DNA of 60,676 nt from Paracoccaceae bacterium (GCA_021648225.1 JAKITE010000005.1:1-60676); one strand, 5' to 3'. Shown: positions 34,541-43,023, counted from the stretch's first letter. Numbers and translations are program-made. The notes: generated by a model not told the origin, from the letters alone.

Positions 34541-35217
34541 GTTTTCCACGCGATTTCCAGCTTTTTGATCGCGTCGATCCGGTCTTGGGTTTTGGGGTGG
34601 CTCATTAACCACGCGGCTGTGCCGCCGCCTTTCGGGGTCCATTGTTCCAGTTTACGAAACAGCGAAATTTGCGGATAAAGCCCGATACCGGATTTTTCCA
34701 GCAATGCGGCCGCATAGGCATCGGCCTCGTATTCGTCTTTGCGCGATAATCCCGCAGCCAGCAACCCTACCAGAAAATTGGCAATATAAACCCCGAAAAA
34801 CGGGATATACCGGCCCAAAACCATGCTTAACGCGACACGAATGGCGTTTTGGCCGGAAAAATCAATCATGCGCCGTTTGGAATGGCCCAGCGCCACATGC
34901 CCCAGTTCATGGGCGATAACGCTGGCCAATTCTTCGGCGGTGACCTCACCATTTTGGTATTTTTTGAAAAATCCGCGCGTGATAAAAATCCGCCCGTCGG
35001 GGGCGGCCAAGCCATTCACCGGTTCAACCTCAAAAATATAAATTTTAAGCTTAGGCAAATCTAGTTGTCGCGCCATTTTACCGGTTAACGCCAGCAAATC
35101 CGGGTCAAACAATATAGTAGAGCGTTGGTCCAGATCGCGCCCGGTGCGCCAGGCGGAAAAACGATACATGACCAGACCGACAATCACGGCCAAAAGAATA
35201 GGTGTAAATTTCAACAT
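34537..35217 (-). CDS. M48-family zinc metalloprotease
   Basis: A 226-residue protease with an N-terminal membrane helix (FTPILLAVIVGLVMYRF) and the zinc motif HELGHVALGH (HExxH, about residues 108-117). The third ligand lies in DEYEADAYAAALL, and MSHPKTQDRI is the family's C-terminal motif. A hydrophobic stretch (PFFGVYIANFLVGLLAAGL) suggests a second membrane segment, as in HtpX-like proteins. It is last in the ten-gene minus-strand run starting at moxR and lies 22 bases after dedA. It probably degrades or processes membrane proteins. Confidence 0.9.
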   Translation of the reverse strand: MLKFTPILLAVIVGLVMYRFSAWRTGRDLDQRSTILFDPDLLALTGKMARQLDLPKLKIYIFEVEPVNGLAAPDGRIFITRGFFKKYQNGEVTAEELASVIAHELGHVALGHSKRRMIDFSGQNAIRVALSMVLGRYIPFFGVYIANFLVGLLAAGLSRKDEYEADAYAAALLEKSGIGLYPQISLFRKLEQWTPKGGGTAAWLMSHPKTQDRIDAIKKLEIAWKT

Positions 35218-35239
35218 AAAGACTAAATAGGGCTTAAGT

Positions 35240-35839
35240 TCACTTTTTAACAGCCTTGCGGGCGTTTTTTAGCAATTTTCTGCCTAAAACAAACATGCCC
35301 AATGCCCCGAGCAAAAACCAGCTGATGTCCGTAAGCAATTCTGCAACCGCCTCGGCATTGGCTGAAAATATAATTCCGAGGCTTAAATACCCACCTACCC
35401 AGATGATTTCGCCGAGGAAAGCCCAAAAGGTAAAGCCGCGCCAGTGGTAATCGCCCATGCCGCTGGCATAATTGACCCAAGGGCCGATCGGGGCCACCAG
35501 CCAGCGGCTGAGAAACACACCGATGCCGCCCCATTTTGCCGAAAATGCTTTGGCCCTGTGAATGGATTTTGAACGTTTCGGGGAATTTGCCAAACGGGCT
35601 TCCAGCGCATCGCCGCCTTTGGCCCCGATAAAATAAGCGATTTGGTCGCCTATTACCGCAGATGAAAAAGCGACAATTACCACCGCTAGCAAATCAAGAT
35701 CCCCCGAGCCAACAAAAGCCCCGCTAAGCACCAGCAAAATAGAGCTGGGCAATGGCAATGCCAGACATGCCAGAACGATCGAGGCCGAAAGCACAATCAA
35801 CCCGTAATCGGCAATAAGCTGCATTAACAGATCGGTCAT
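35240..35839 (-). CDS. DedA/SNARE-associated family membrane protein
   Basis: A 199-residue integral membrane protein of the DedA (VTT domain) family, whose members move lipids such as undecaprenyl phosphate across the inner membrane. Family features: the N-terminal ALPLPSSILLVLSGAFVG, IGDQIAYFIGAKGG, and the FLSRWLVAPIGPWVNYASG block with the conserved arginine and proline. It overlaps the preceding membrane-protein gene by ATGA. Confidence 0.88.
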   Translation of the reverse strand: MTDLLMQLIADYGLIVLSASIVLACLALPLPSSILLVLSGAFVGSGDLDLLAVVIVAFSSAVIGDQIAYFIGAKGGDALEARLANSPKRSKSIHRAKAFSAKWGGIGVFLSRWLVAPIGPWVNYASGMGDYHWRGFTFWAFLGEIIWVGGYLSLGIIFSANAEAVAELLTDISWFLLGALGMFVLGRKLLKNARKAVKK

Positions 35840-36186
35840 GGTTGTTGTGCCATGGCGCGGTGCTGTTCAATGGCATCCATCAATTGCGCGACCAATTGTT
35901 CATAAGGAATGCCGGTTTCCTGTGCCACGCGACGAATGCGCCGGCGGATGGAATTATCCAGCGGGATACCGGCTGATTGCAACAGCACCTCGGGCGGGAC
36001 ATCATAGGTTTTGGCGATATACCCGATCGGCATCCACGGTTCTATGGGTCGGTCGCGGTTGTTTTGAAAATATACCGTGTCAAAAATTGTGCGGATCAGA
36101 AACATAATTGTAAACAGGCTGGCAATGATAAACCCCAGCAAAAGCAAGCGGTGTTCTTGCCATAAATGTTTGATTTTTTTGATCAT
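35836..36186 (-). CDS. Single-pass membrane protein of unknown function
   Basis: A 116-residue protein with one N-terminal helix (LLLLGFIIASLFTIMFLI, about residues 14-31) and a soluble part, PWMPIGYIAKTYDVPPEVLLQSAG, followed by a helix rich in Arg (RRRIRRVAQETG). The soluble part reads like a small helical DNA-binding-style or scaffold domain, but no family is recognised. I start at the ATG at 36186, which overlaps the P450 stop by ATGA; the frame runs on to 36234 inside the P450 gene. It overlaps dedA by four bases. Confidence 0.78.
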   Translation of the reverse strand: MIKKIKHLWQEHRLLLLGFIIASLFTIMFLIRTIFDTVYFQNNRDRPIEPWMPIGYIAKTYDVPPEVLLQSAGIPLDNSIRRRIRRVAQETGIPYEQLVAQLMDAIEQHRAMAQQP

Positions 36187-37343
36187 TTTTGCCCCCATGC
36201 GCAAGGCAGATTTAATATGCCACGAAACGCCCAACCGCCGATTTGCACGTCTTGGGTTAATCTTATGTCTTTGAGCTGGTCAAAAAGCAATGGCAAGGCA
36301 ACATCGGCAATCAGGGCTTTGCTGGCCCATGCACCTGCGCAAAAATGCGGCCCTGCGCCAAAGGCGATATGTTTTCCGGCGTCGCGGGTGATGTCGAATT
36401 GTTCGGGGTTTTGGAAATAATCCTCGTCGTGATTGGCAGAATTAAACATAAAAAACACATCATCGCCGGTTTTGAAATCAATACGGCCAAACGTAATATC
36501 CCGGGCAATGCGGCGCGGGGTCATGCCAATCGGTGCCATCCAGCGGACATATTCTTCAAATACCTGCAACCAGCAAATTTCGCCTGCCAGCACCATTGCC
36601 AACTGCTCAGGATGGGTCAGCAAAGCCCAGATAATGCCGGCAATCACATCGCGGGGTTCATTCTGCCCGCCGCTGATTGCCAGCCGGATATTGGCATAAA
36701 TACTGGCTTTGGGCAGGTCTGCCGCTTGCATGATTGTTAAAAGATCCGGCAGGTCGGATTCACGAGCCAAGGCCATAAGAATTGCCGCATCAATCTTTTT
36801 GGTGGCGGTTTTGCAGGTGGCTTCTATGGCCGGATCACCGGTATAATTTGAAATACCGTCAATCATCGCTTGTGAGGTCTGGTCCATTTCCTGCCAGCTT
36901 AGCCCGTCAATGCCGGTGATAATCCGCAGGGCCTCGCCAGATAATCGCGTGGCAAACAGGGTAAAAAGATCACCGTTTCCTTGTTGTTTAATATCCGCCA
37001 AGATCATTTCTGCTGCGGCATGGAATTTCGTGGTCCACACATCGCGCACGGTTTTTGGCGATACAGTCGGGAAAATTGCTTTGCGTTCGGATCGATGAAT
37101 TTCACCGTCTTTACGCATCAGGTTTTCGCCCATTAACCGCGTCATCAAGCCATCGGGTTGCAGTGACGAAAAACTGGCAATGTCCGGCTCTGCCCGCACT
37201 ATATCATCGCGTTTGGTGATCAGGGTGCGGTTTAATTCCGGCACAAAACAGATCGGCGTGTTTTTTCGCATTTCACGCAGCGCAGGGTAAGGGTCCGCCC
37301 AAAAATCAGCCAAATCAATATGGACAATCGGCGCGTTGCTCAT
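36183..37343 (-). CDS. Cytochrome P450
   Basis: A soluble bacterial P450 of 386 residues. The haem-binding loop is FGAGPHFCAG with the thiolate ligand Cys335; the K-helix ExxR is Glu264-Arg267 (EYVR); PERF-like DEDYFQNPEQFDITRDAGKH follows. The I-helix, usually AGxDT, reads SGGQNEPRD (224-232), lacking the conserved oxygen-activating threonine. Substrate is unknown and no ferredoxin or reductase gene is near. It overlaps the VWA gene upstream and the membrane-protein gene downstream, each by ATGA, so it is firmly part of this operon. Confidence 0.93.
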   Translation of the reverse strand: MSNAPIVHIDLADFWADPYPALREMRKNTPICFVPELNRTLITKRDDIVRAEPDIASFSSLQPDGLMTRLMGENLMRKDGEIHRSERKAIFPTVSPKTVRDVWTTKFHAAAEMILADIKQQGNGDLFTLFATRLSGEALRIITGIDGLSWQEMDQTSQAMIDGISNYTGDPAIEATCKTATKKIDAAILMALARESDLPDLLTIMQAADLPKASIYANIRLAISGGQNEPRDVIAGIIWALLTHPEQLAMVLAGEICWLQVFEEYVRWMAPIGMTPRRIARDITFGRIDFKTGDDVFFMFNSANHDEDYFQNPEQFDITRDAGKHIAFGAGPHFCAGAWASKALIADVALPLLFDQLKDIRLTQDVQIGGWAFRGILNLPCAWGQK

Positions 37344-38524
37344 CGCACTAATGCTTTCATGGCGGTATCAATGCCCTTTAGGGTCATGGGATGCATGCGG
37401 TTTTCGAAAATCCGGGCAATCATTTTGGTGGAATGGGTGTATTGCCACTGGGCCTCTGACACCGGGTTTATCCAGATATGATCGGGCCATTTTTCACGGG
37501 CGCGTTGTAGCCATGTCTCGCCGGACTCGGCATTATAATGTTCATTTGCGCCACCAACATAGGCAATTTCATAAGGGGACATCGCCGCATCGCCAACAAA
37601 AATACATTTATAATCAGCGCCGTAAGTATTCAGCACTTCCCATGTCGGGGTCTGCTGGCCCCAGCGCCGCGCATTGTCCCGCCACACGCCTTCATACAGG
37701 CAATTGTGAAAATAATAATATTCCAGATGTTTGAATTCGCTTCGGGCAGCCGAAAACAATTCCTCAACCAGTTTGATATGCGGGTCCATGGAGCCGCCCA
37801 CATCCAGAAACAACAAAACCTTGATGGCATTACGCCGCTCTGGCCGCATTTGCACATCCAGATAGCCGTGTTCGGCGGTCATTTGAATGGTGCCATCCAG
37901 ATCAAGCTCGTCCTCCGCGCCTGATCGTGCCCAGCGGCGCAGGCGTTTTAATGCCATTTTAATGTTGCGGGTGCCCAGTTCAACGCTGTCATCAAGGTTG
38001 CGAAATTCGCGTTTATCCCAAACCTTGACTGCCCGTTGGTGGCGCGATTTGTCCTGGCCAATGCGGATGCCCTCGGGGTTATAGCCATAGGCGCCAAAGG
38101 GCGAAGTGCCCGCAGTGCCGATCCATTTTGAACCACCCTGATGGCGTTTTTCTTGCTCGCGCAAGCGTTCTTTCAGGGTTTCCATCAGCTTGTCAAAACC
38201 GCCTAAAGCCTCGATTTTTTCACGTTCTTCGGCGCTTAGCTGGTTTTCGGCCAGTTTGCGCAGCCATTCTTCGGGGATGTCGACCTTGTCGATAATATCG
38301 GCCAGCGACATGCCCTCCAGCCCTTTGAAGGTGGCGGAAAACACCTGATCAAACCGGTCCAGATGGCGTTCGTCTTTGACCATGGTAATGCGGGCGAGGT
38401 AATAAAACCCCTCCACATCATACATCACCAATGCTTTCTGCATGGCTTCGAGAAAGCTGAGGAATTCGCGCAAGCTAACCGGGATTTTGGCGTCTCGTAA
38501 ATTGGTAAAGAAACGCAGAAACAT
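37340..38524 (-). CDS. CoxE-like von Willebrand factor A domain protein
   Basis: A 394-residue protein with an N-terminal helical domain (FLRFFTNLRDAKIPVSLREF), a charged middle (EKRHQGGSKWIGTAGTSPFG) and a C-terminal VWA domain whose MIDAS is DVGGSMD (241-247), a variant of DxSxS. This is the arrangement of CoxE-type proteins that partner MoxR AAA+ ATPases in maturing metalloenzymes; the matching MoxR is the first gene of the same run (41332-42186). It overlaps the P450 gene by ATGA and follows the 56-residue gene by three bases. Confidence 0.9.
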   Translation of the reverse strand: MFLRFFTNLRDAKIPVSLREFLSFLEAMQKALVMYDVEGFYYLARITMVKDERHLDRFDQVFSATFKGLEGMSLADIIDKVDIPEEWLRKLAENQLSAEEREKIEALGGFDKLMETLKERLREQEKRHQGGSKWIGTAGTSPFGAYGYNPEGIRIGQDKSRHQRAVKVWDKREFRNLDDSVELGTRNIKMALKRLRRWARSGAEDELDLDGTIQMTAEHGYLDVQMRPERRNAIKVLLFLDVGGSMDPHIKLVEELFSAARSEFKHLEYYYFHNCLYEGVWRDNARRWGQQTPTWEVLNTYGADYKCIFVGDAAMSPYEIAYVGGANEHYNAESGETWLQRAREKWPDHIWINPVSEAQWQYTHSTKMIARIFENRMHPMTLKGIDTAMKALVR

Positions 38525-38527
38525 CTT

Positions 38528-38698
38528 TTAGCCCAACCCGAGTTTGCCCACAATGATGGCAATGAAAAGCGCGGCAATCGAGAATACCATGCCAAATACA
38601 ACCCCGTATTGGAGCTTGTCAGCCAGTTTTCCGCCGCGTTTTGCCGCGCGAAACCAGCCAAATATGCCGCCCAAAAGAAACACCACCGGATAGATCAT
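38528..38698 (-). CDS. 56-residue membrane protein (too short for routine gene finding)
   Basis: A short frame from the ATG at 38698 to TAA at 38528: MIYPVVFLLGGIFGWFRAAK, then RGGKLADKLQYG and a second hydrophobic segment VVFGMVFSIAALFIAIIVG. Two membrane helices with a basic loop are expected. AAAGGGCG lies upstream of the ATG. It fits exactly between the DUF2927 lipoprotein (11-base gap) and the VWA gene (3-base gap), which supports it as a real gene. Function unknown. Confidence 0.75.
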   Translation of the reverse strand: MIYPVVFLLGGIFGWFRAAKRGGKLADKLQYGVVFGMVFSIAALFIAIIVGKLGLG

Positions 38699-38709
38699 TT
38701 TTACGCCCT

Positions 38710-39984
38710 TTATTGCTGTGCCGGAACCAGACCGGCGATTTGTGCCTGTGCTGTTGCAATACGCTCGACATCTTCTCCGAACGCATAACGTGCTTGTGCC
38801 AGACTGTCGAGCCGTGCGCGCGCTGATTCCGTTTTGCGACCAAGTGCCGCAAAGGCCAAGGCCCGAATGCCCTGAATGCCCGCCATCAACACCGCATCTT
38901 GATGGCGACGCGCCACGGTTAATGCAGGAGTGGTCAGCTGGATAACATCCTCGTATCGCTGTGCGGTCAAGGCAATCGCCGCAATATGCATGGCGGTTTG
39001 GGCTGTGCGTAAATTATCGGGGCCAAGCAGCGATAGCGAAAGCGTATAGGCCTCCTGAAAGGCAGGGGCCGCCAGTTCGGGCGCGCCGCGCAGGTTAAGC
39101 CGCCCGTAAACCAGCAAAGAATGAATTAATCGATGGTCGCCAAGCCCGCGTGCAATCTGGATGGCTTGTTGTGCCGCTGCCACACGGGTGCCGCGCGGGT
39201 TGCCACCGATCATGGCGGTTTCGATCAGGCGTTTCCATTCTGGGTTTGGCCGCAATTCCGGGCCGGGCCGGTTTCCTGCGGGGTTGATTTCGCTTAAAAT
39301 GGTTGCGGCAATTGCTGTGGTTTGGGCTTTACCCATGCCAAGCTGCAAGCGATCATCATATAAAACCCGCAACATCAACAGATCAAATCCGGTTAGCCGG
39401 TTATGGACATTATCATCATTAAAAATCGAATCCGCCACATAATACAGATCATTCACAGGGCCAAGCGCTTGGCCGATTTCCTCGTTCAAGCAGGCGCGCA
39501 CGATATAAGGCGGGGCGTCCGAAGGAATGAAAATGACGGCTTTTTGCAGGCTTTGCTGGCTGGCCCAGCCTTGGCTTTGGCCCCGTCGAAAGGCAGCCCA
39601 GCTATTGACACCCGATGCTACGACACAGGCAGCGGTGGGGAAATTCCGGTCCATGACATCAGCAGGGATTTGTTGCACATGGATTTGCGCGCTGCCATTG
39701 CCAATGGCAATATCAATGCCGGCGCTGCGTTGAATTTTTTGCAAAACCGCTTCCAGATCCGGTCGATAAGCCGACAAAGCCGGGCTAAGCGAGACCCGAA
39801 CAGGGGTTTCGTATTTAAGTAATCCCCGCACATTGCTTCCGGTTTCGGTTTGAAAGGTCAGGGCGATGAATTCGCTGGTTAAAGCCGAATTTGACCGCGA
39901 CACGCTGATACTACCCGGGCCAGACCCGCCGATTGGCGCAACGCAGCCCCCGAGAAACATTAACAAGGCAAGTTTTTTGATCAT
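38710..39984 (-). CDS. DUF2927 lipoprotein with C-terminal helical repeats
   Basis: A 424-residue protein with a lipoprotein signal (KKLALLMFLGGC, lipidated Cys14). The middle contains the DUF2927 hallmark: PYIVRACLNEEIGQALGPVN and then DSIFNDDNVHNRLTGFDLLM, a metzincin-like arrangement without an obvious HExxH (it has NEEIGQ). The last 170 residues are helical repeats resembling tetratricopeptides (GDHRLIHSLLVYGRLN, AFQEAYTLSLSLLGPD). It should be anchored at a membrane facing the periplasm. Its start lies one base from the end of the GNAT gene. Function unknown. Confidence 0.8.
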   Translation of the reverse strand: MIKKLALLMFLGGCVAPIGGSGPGSISVSRSNSALTSEFIALTFQTETGSNVRGLLKYETPVRVSLSPALSAYRPDLEAVLQKIQRSAGIDIAIGNGSAQIHVQQIPADVMDRNFPTAACVVASGVNSWAAFRRGQSQGWASQQSLQKAVIFIPSDAPPYIVRACLNEEIGQALGPVNDLYYVADSIFNDDNVHNRLTGFDLLMLRVLYDDRLQLGMGKAQTTAIAATILSEINPAGNRPGPELRPNPEWKRLIETAMIGGNPRGTRVAAAQQAIQIARGLGDHRLIHSLLVYGRLNLRGAPELAAPAFQEAYTLSLSLLGPDNLRTAQTAMHIAAIALTAQRYEDVIQLTTPALTVARRHQDAVLMAGIQGIRALAFAALGRKTESARARLDSLAQARYAFGEDVERIATAQAQIAGLVPAQQ

Positions 39985-39985
39985 A

Positions 39986-40426
39986 TCAACGGCTATACTT
40001 TATAAAAGGGGTCAGGGTGCCGATCCGGTCATAAAGCTGCCGACCGGCTTTGTTGAAATCTTGTGTCATCCAGTAAACCTTGGGGCAACCGGCTTTGTCT
40101 GCGGCGGCGTATACGCCCTCGATCAAGGCCCGCCCGATGCCTTTGCCGCGATAGGCCGGATCCGCGTAAAGGTCTTGCAGGTAACACGCATCTTCTAGCT
40201 GCCAGCCATGGGTATGATAGATATAATGGGTCAGCCCGACCAGCTTTTCGTCCTGTTCCGCCACTAATCCGTGATATTCGGGATGGTCTTTTGACAGCAT
40301 CCGGCCAATTGCCGCATCGTAAATTTCAGGGGCCAGCGTGGTTTCGTAATAATCCAGATAGCCCTGCCAAAGCCCGCGCCATTGCAGGGCATCAGTTGGT
40401 TCAAGCGGGCGGATAATAAGGGTCAT
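39986..40426 (-). CDS. GNAT-family N-acetyltransferase
   Basis: A 146-residue acetyltransferase with the acetyl-CoA-binding motif A, DPAYRGKGIGRALIEGV (about residues 90-106), preceded by LQDLYADP and followed by YWMTQDFNKAGRQLYDRIG. The type is close to diamine/spermidine-like acetyltransferases, but the acceptor is unknown. It overlaps the AEC transporter gene by ATGA and is one base from the DUF2927 gene. Confidence 0.88.
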   Translation of the reverse strand: MTLIIRPLEPTDALQWRGLWQGYLDYYETTLAPEIYDAAIGRMLSKDHPEYHGLVAEQDEKLVGLTHYIYHTHGWQLEDACYLQDLYADPAYRGKGIGRALIEGVYAAADKAGCPKVYWMTQDFNKAGRQLYDRIGTLTPFIKYSR

Positions 40427-41331
40427 GCAGTTAATACCGAAAGGGATATGATTGAAAGAATAGTCGAGACTAACACAGCTTTGGCGATTGTGTCAGTTTT
40501 AACACCGTATTGCGTTGCCACAACAAATGGAATGGCACCACATGGGCCGGCCGCCACCAAAAGCGTGATGTCATTGGTGAATTGCGATACCGTAAAAATG
40601 CCAAGCCCCATCCAGACCAATAGGGGCATAACCAGCAATTTTGCACCAACCACCACCCAGACCGCGCCGCCGATTTTCAGCAAAGAAGACCCTGCCAGCG
40701 TGATGCCCAAGGCAAATAGCAATACTGGCGCTGCGGCTGCACCGGCAAATTGCGCGAATGTCATGATGCCTGCGGGGGCGCTATCGCCCAGTATGCCCAG
40801 CAAAATACCAACCGGCGGCGCATAGAAAAACGGGTTTTTGAATATCAGCCCCGACATTCTGGCAAAGCTTTGCGGTCCGGCAGTTAGCAACGCAATCACA
40901 AATACGCTGGCCGGAATAATCACGCCTGCATCAAACATCACGATGCCCGCCATGGGGCTACCTGCGCTTGGGCCATATATACGCTCGGCAATTGGCAGCA
41001 CAAAAAAGATATGGTTCACGATTACCGCGCTCATGCCCAGTAAAATCGATTCCCGGATGTCGCGCTTAAAACCAAAATACATCAAGGCAAAAACCGCAGC
41101 ATACATGAAAAGCTGCACCGCAAGATTGACAAAAATCGCCGGCCATTCAAAACCTGCAATCGGAGCAGAGCCAATCACAGAAACGATCAACGCCGGAACC
41201 GCCATATAAAACGCAATTTTATTGATGGCTACCGCGTCGCTGGTGGTTAATACACCAATTTTGAACAGCAAATACCCCACCACCAATGCCATGAATATCG
41301 GTAAAACCGGATTGGCGAGGGTGTCGAACAT
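40423..41331 (-). CDS. AEC-family transporter (auxin efflux carrier type)
   Basis: A 302-residue membrane protein with ten predicted helices in two halves. The N-terminal FDTLANPVLPIFMALVVGYL and the second-half blocks FKNPFFYAPPVGILLGILG and LGITLAGSSLLKIGG are typical of AEC permeases, which in bacteria move malonate, malate and similar acids. The substrate is unknown. It starts directly at the moxR stop and overlaps the GNAT gene. Confidence 0.88.
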   Translation of the reverse strand: MFDTLANPVLPIFMALVVGYLLFKIGVLTTSDAVAINKIAFYMAVPALIVSVIGSAPIAGFEWPAIFVNLAVQLFMYAAVFALMYFGFKRDIRESILLGMSAVIVNHIFFVLPIAERIYGPSAGSPMAGIVMFDAGVIIPASVFVIALLTAGPQSFARMSGLIFKNPFFYAPPVGILLGILGDSAPAGIMTFAQFAGAAAAPVLLFALGITLAGSSLLKIGGAVWVVVGAKLLVMPLLVWMGLGIFTVSQFTNDITLLVAAGPCGAIPFVVATQYGVKTDTIAKAVLVSTILSIISLSVLTA

Positions 41332-42186
41332 CTAGCGTTGACCGCGCGCCATAAAGGCCAACCGTTCAAACAAATGCACGTCTTGTTCGTTTTTCAGCAA
41401 TGCGCCGTGCAGTTTTGGCAAAGCATCGACGCCGTCGCGGCGCAGATCGCTTGCATCCAGATCCTCGGCCAATAGCAGCTTTAGCCAGTCCAGCACCTCG
41501 CTGGTTGACGGTTTTTTCTTTAGCCCGGGGGTTTCGCGTAATTCATAAAACTGGGTCAGGGCGGCCTCGACAAGGGTTTTTTTAATGCCGGGATAATGCA
41601 CATCAATGATGGCCTGCATGGTGTCTGCATCGGGAAACCGGATATAATGGAAAAAGCAGCGGCGCAAAAACGCATCGGGCAGTTCTTTTTCATTATTCGA
41701 GGTAATGATCACAATTGGGCGTTGTTTTGCCCGAATAGTTTCGCCGGTTTCATAGACATGGAATTCCATCTTGTCCAGCTCTTGCAGCAGATCATTGGGG
41801 AATTCGATATCGGCTTTGTCAATTTCATCAATCAACAGCAACATGCGCTGATCTGCATCAAATGCCTGCCACAGCTTTCCCGGTTTGATATAGTTTTTAA
41901 CGTCATGCACCCGTTCATCACCCAGCTGGCTGTCGCGCAAACGGCTGACCGCGTCATATTCATACAGGCCTTGCTGGGCTTTGGTGGTGGATTTGATGTT
42001 CCATTCCAGCATGGGAATTTTCAGCGCATCGGCAATTTGCCGCGCCAGTTCGGTTTTACCGGTGCCCGGTTCGCCTTTGACCAAAAGCGGGCGTTCCAGC
42101 GTGATGGCGGCATTTACCGCAACCCTTAGATCATCGGTCGCAACATAGTTTTTGGTGCCTTCAAAACGCATGGGTAATCCTGACAA
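41332..42186 (-). CDS. MoxR-family AAA+ ATPase
   Basis: A 284-residue AAA+ ATPase with Walker A GEPGTGKT (38-45), Walker B MLLLIDEIDKAD followed by LLQELDKMEF, sensor 1 VIITSNNEKELPDAFLRRC and an Arg-finger region. It belongs to the MoxR group that acts with VWA proteins in cofactor insertion or complex maturation; the CoxE-like partner is five genes downstream in the same operon. It is the first gene of the ten-gene run and diverges from dksA across a 228-base gap containing a large inverted repeat. Confidence 0.92.
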   Translation of the reverse strand: MSGLPMRFEGTKNYVATDDLRVAVNAAITLERPLLVKGEPGTGKTELARQIADALKIPMLEWNIKSTTKAQQGLYEYDAVSRLRDSQLGDERVHDVKNYIKPGKLWQAFDADQRMLLLIDEIDKADIEFPNDLLQELDKMEFHVYETGETIRAKQRPIVIITSNNEKELPDAFLRRCFFHYIRFPDADTMQAIIDVHYPGIKKTLVEAALTQFYELRETPGLKKKPSTSEVLDWLKLLLAEDLDASDLRRDGVDALPKLHGALLKNEQDVHLFERLAFMARGQR

Positions 42187-42249
42187 ATTTCATTGGAATC
42201 AGCGCGCAGACTAACAGCAAGTAAAATTGATGCAAGTTTGTCGCACGAT

Positions 42250-42345
42250 AGCGTTTCCAGTTCATATTGAATCGCAATTCACTGCCTTTCGCTTTGCTCA
42301 AACGCGAATTGCGATCAACCTGCCTTGGCAAGAACTGGAAACGCT
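42250..42345. repeat. Nested inverted repeat (96 bp) between moxR and dksA
   Basis: The outer arms are a perfect 14-bp inverted repeat: AGCGTTTCCAGTTC (42250-42263) and GAACTGGAAACGCT (42332-42345). Inside lies a second perfect 10-bp pair: ATCGCAATTC (42271-42280) and GAATTGCGAT (42306-42315). No open frame and no T-run are present. No clear target-site duplication flanks it. It may be an intergenic palindromic repeat, a MITE-like remnant or a structured regulatory region for the two divergent genes. No other copy was seen in this window. Confidence 0.75.
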
Positions 42346-42414
42346 TTAGCTAGTGACATTCTCTGAATTTACAGTTATCTCACGCCTAATTGGGATTTTA
42401 TTGGGGTTAAGGGC

Positions 42415-42837
42415 ATGAAAGCGGAAACAATTTTAGACGCGGATTACAAGCCAGCCGAAAACGAAGATTTTATGAATGCCAACCAGTTGGAATATTTTCG
42501 CGCCAAGCTGCAAGAATGGAAAAACAGCATTCTGAAAGACAGTCGCGACACCATAGAACAAATGCAGGAAGGCACCCGCAACATTCCCGACGTGGCCGAC
42601 CGCGCATCCGAGGAAACCGACCGCGCGCTTGAATTGCGCACCCGTGATCGTGAACGCAAAGTGGTTGCCAAAATCGATTCCGCCCTGCGCCGGATCGAAG
42701 ACGGATCATATGGCTATTGCGAAGATACCGGCGAACCTATTTCGCTAAAACGCCTTGATGCGCGGCCGATCGCTACCCTTAGCCTCGAGGCCCAGGAACG
42801 CCACGAGCGCAAAGAAAAAGTCCACCGCGATACTTGA
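42415..42837 (+). CDS. dksA: RNA polymerase-binding transcription factor DksA
   Basis: A 140-residue DksA that binds the RNA polymerase secondary channel and works with ppGpp. The coiled-coil tip IPDVADRASEETDRALELRT keeps the critical acidic residues (Asp59, Asp62) and Ala64, matching E. coli Asp71, Asp74 and Ala76. The C-terminal globule has only one of the four zinc cysteines: Cys102 in YGYCEDTGEPI, with Thr105, and Ser123 and Ala126 in TLSLEAQ at the other sites. So it is a zinc-independent form, usual in this group. It is divergent from moxR. Confidence 0.94.
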   Translation: MKAETILDADYKPAENEDFMNANQLEYFRAKLQEWKNSILKDSRDTIEQMQEGTRNIPDVADRASEETDRALELRTRDRERKVVAKIDSALRRIEDGSYGYCEDTGEPISLKRLDARPIATLSLEAQERHERKEKVHRDT

Positions 42838-43023
42838 TTTTCCACCCAATAAAAACCAAGGCTCCCGCCTGTTATGCCTCCGATCCTTTCAGGATCAGAT
42901 GACAACAGTTGGGCTTGGCCTCGCTACGCTCGGCGGGTATTGCGGCGGCCGGATTTATTGTTGCGGGGCAGGGTTTTATGCGTAAACTGGCTGAAATATA
43001 AACAGCACCTGAAAGCCGGTTTT

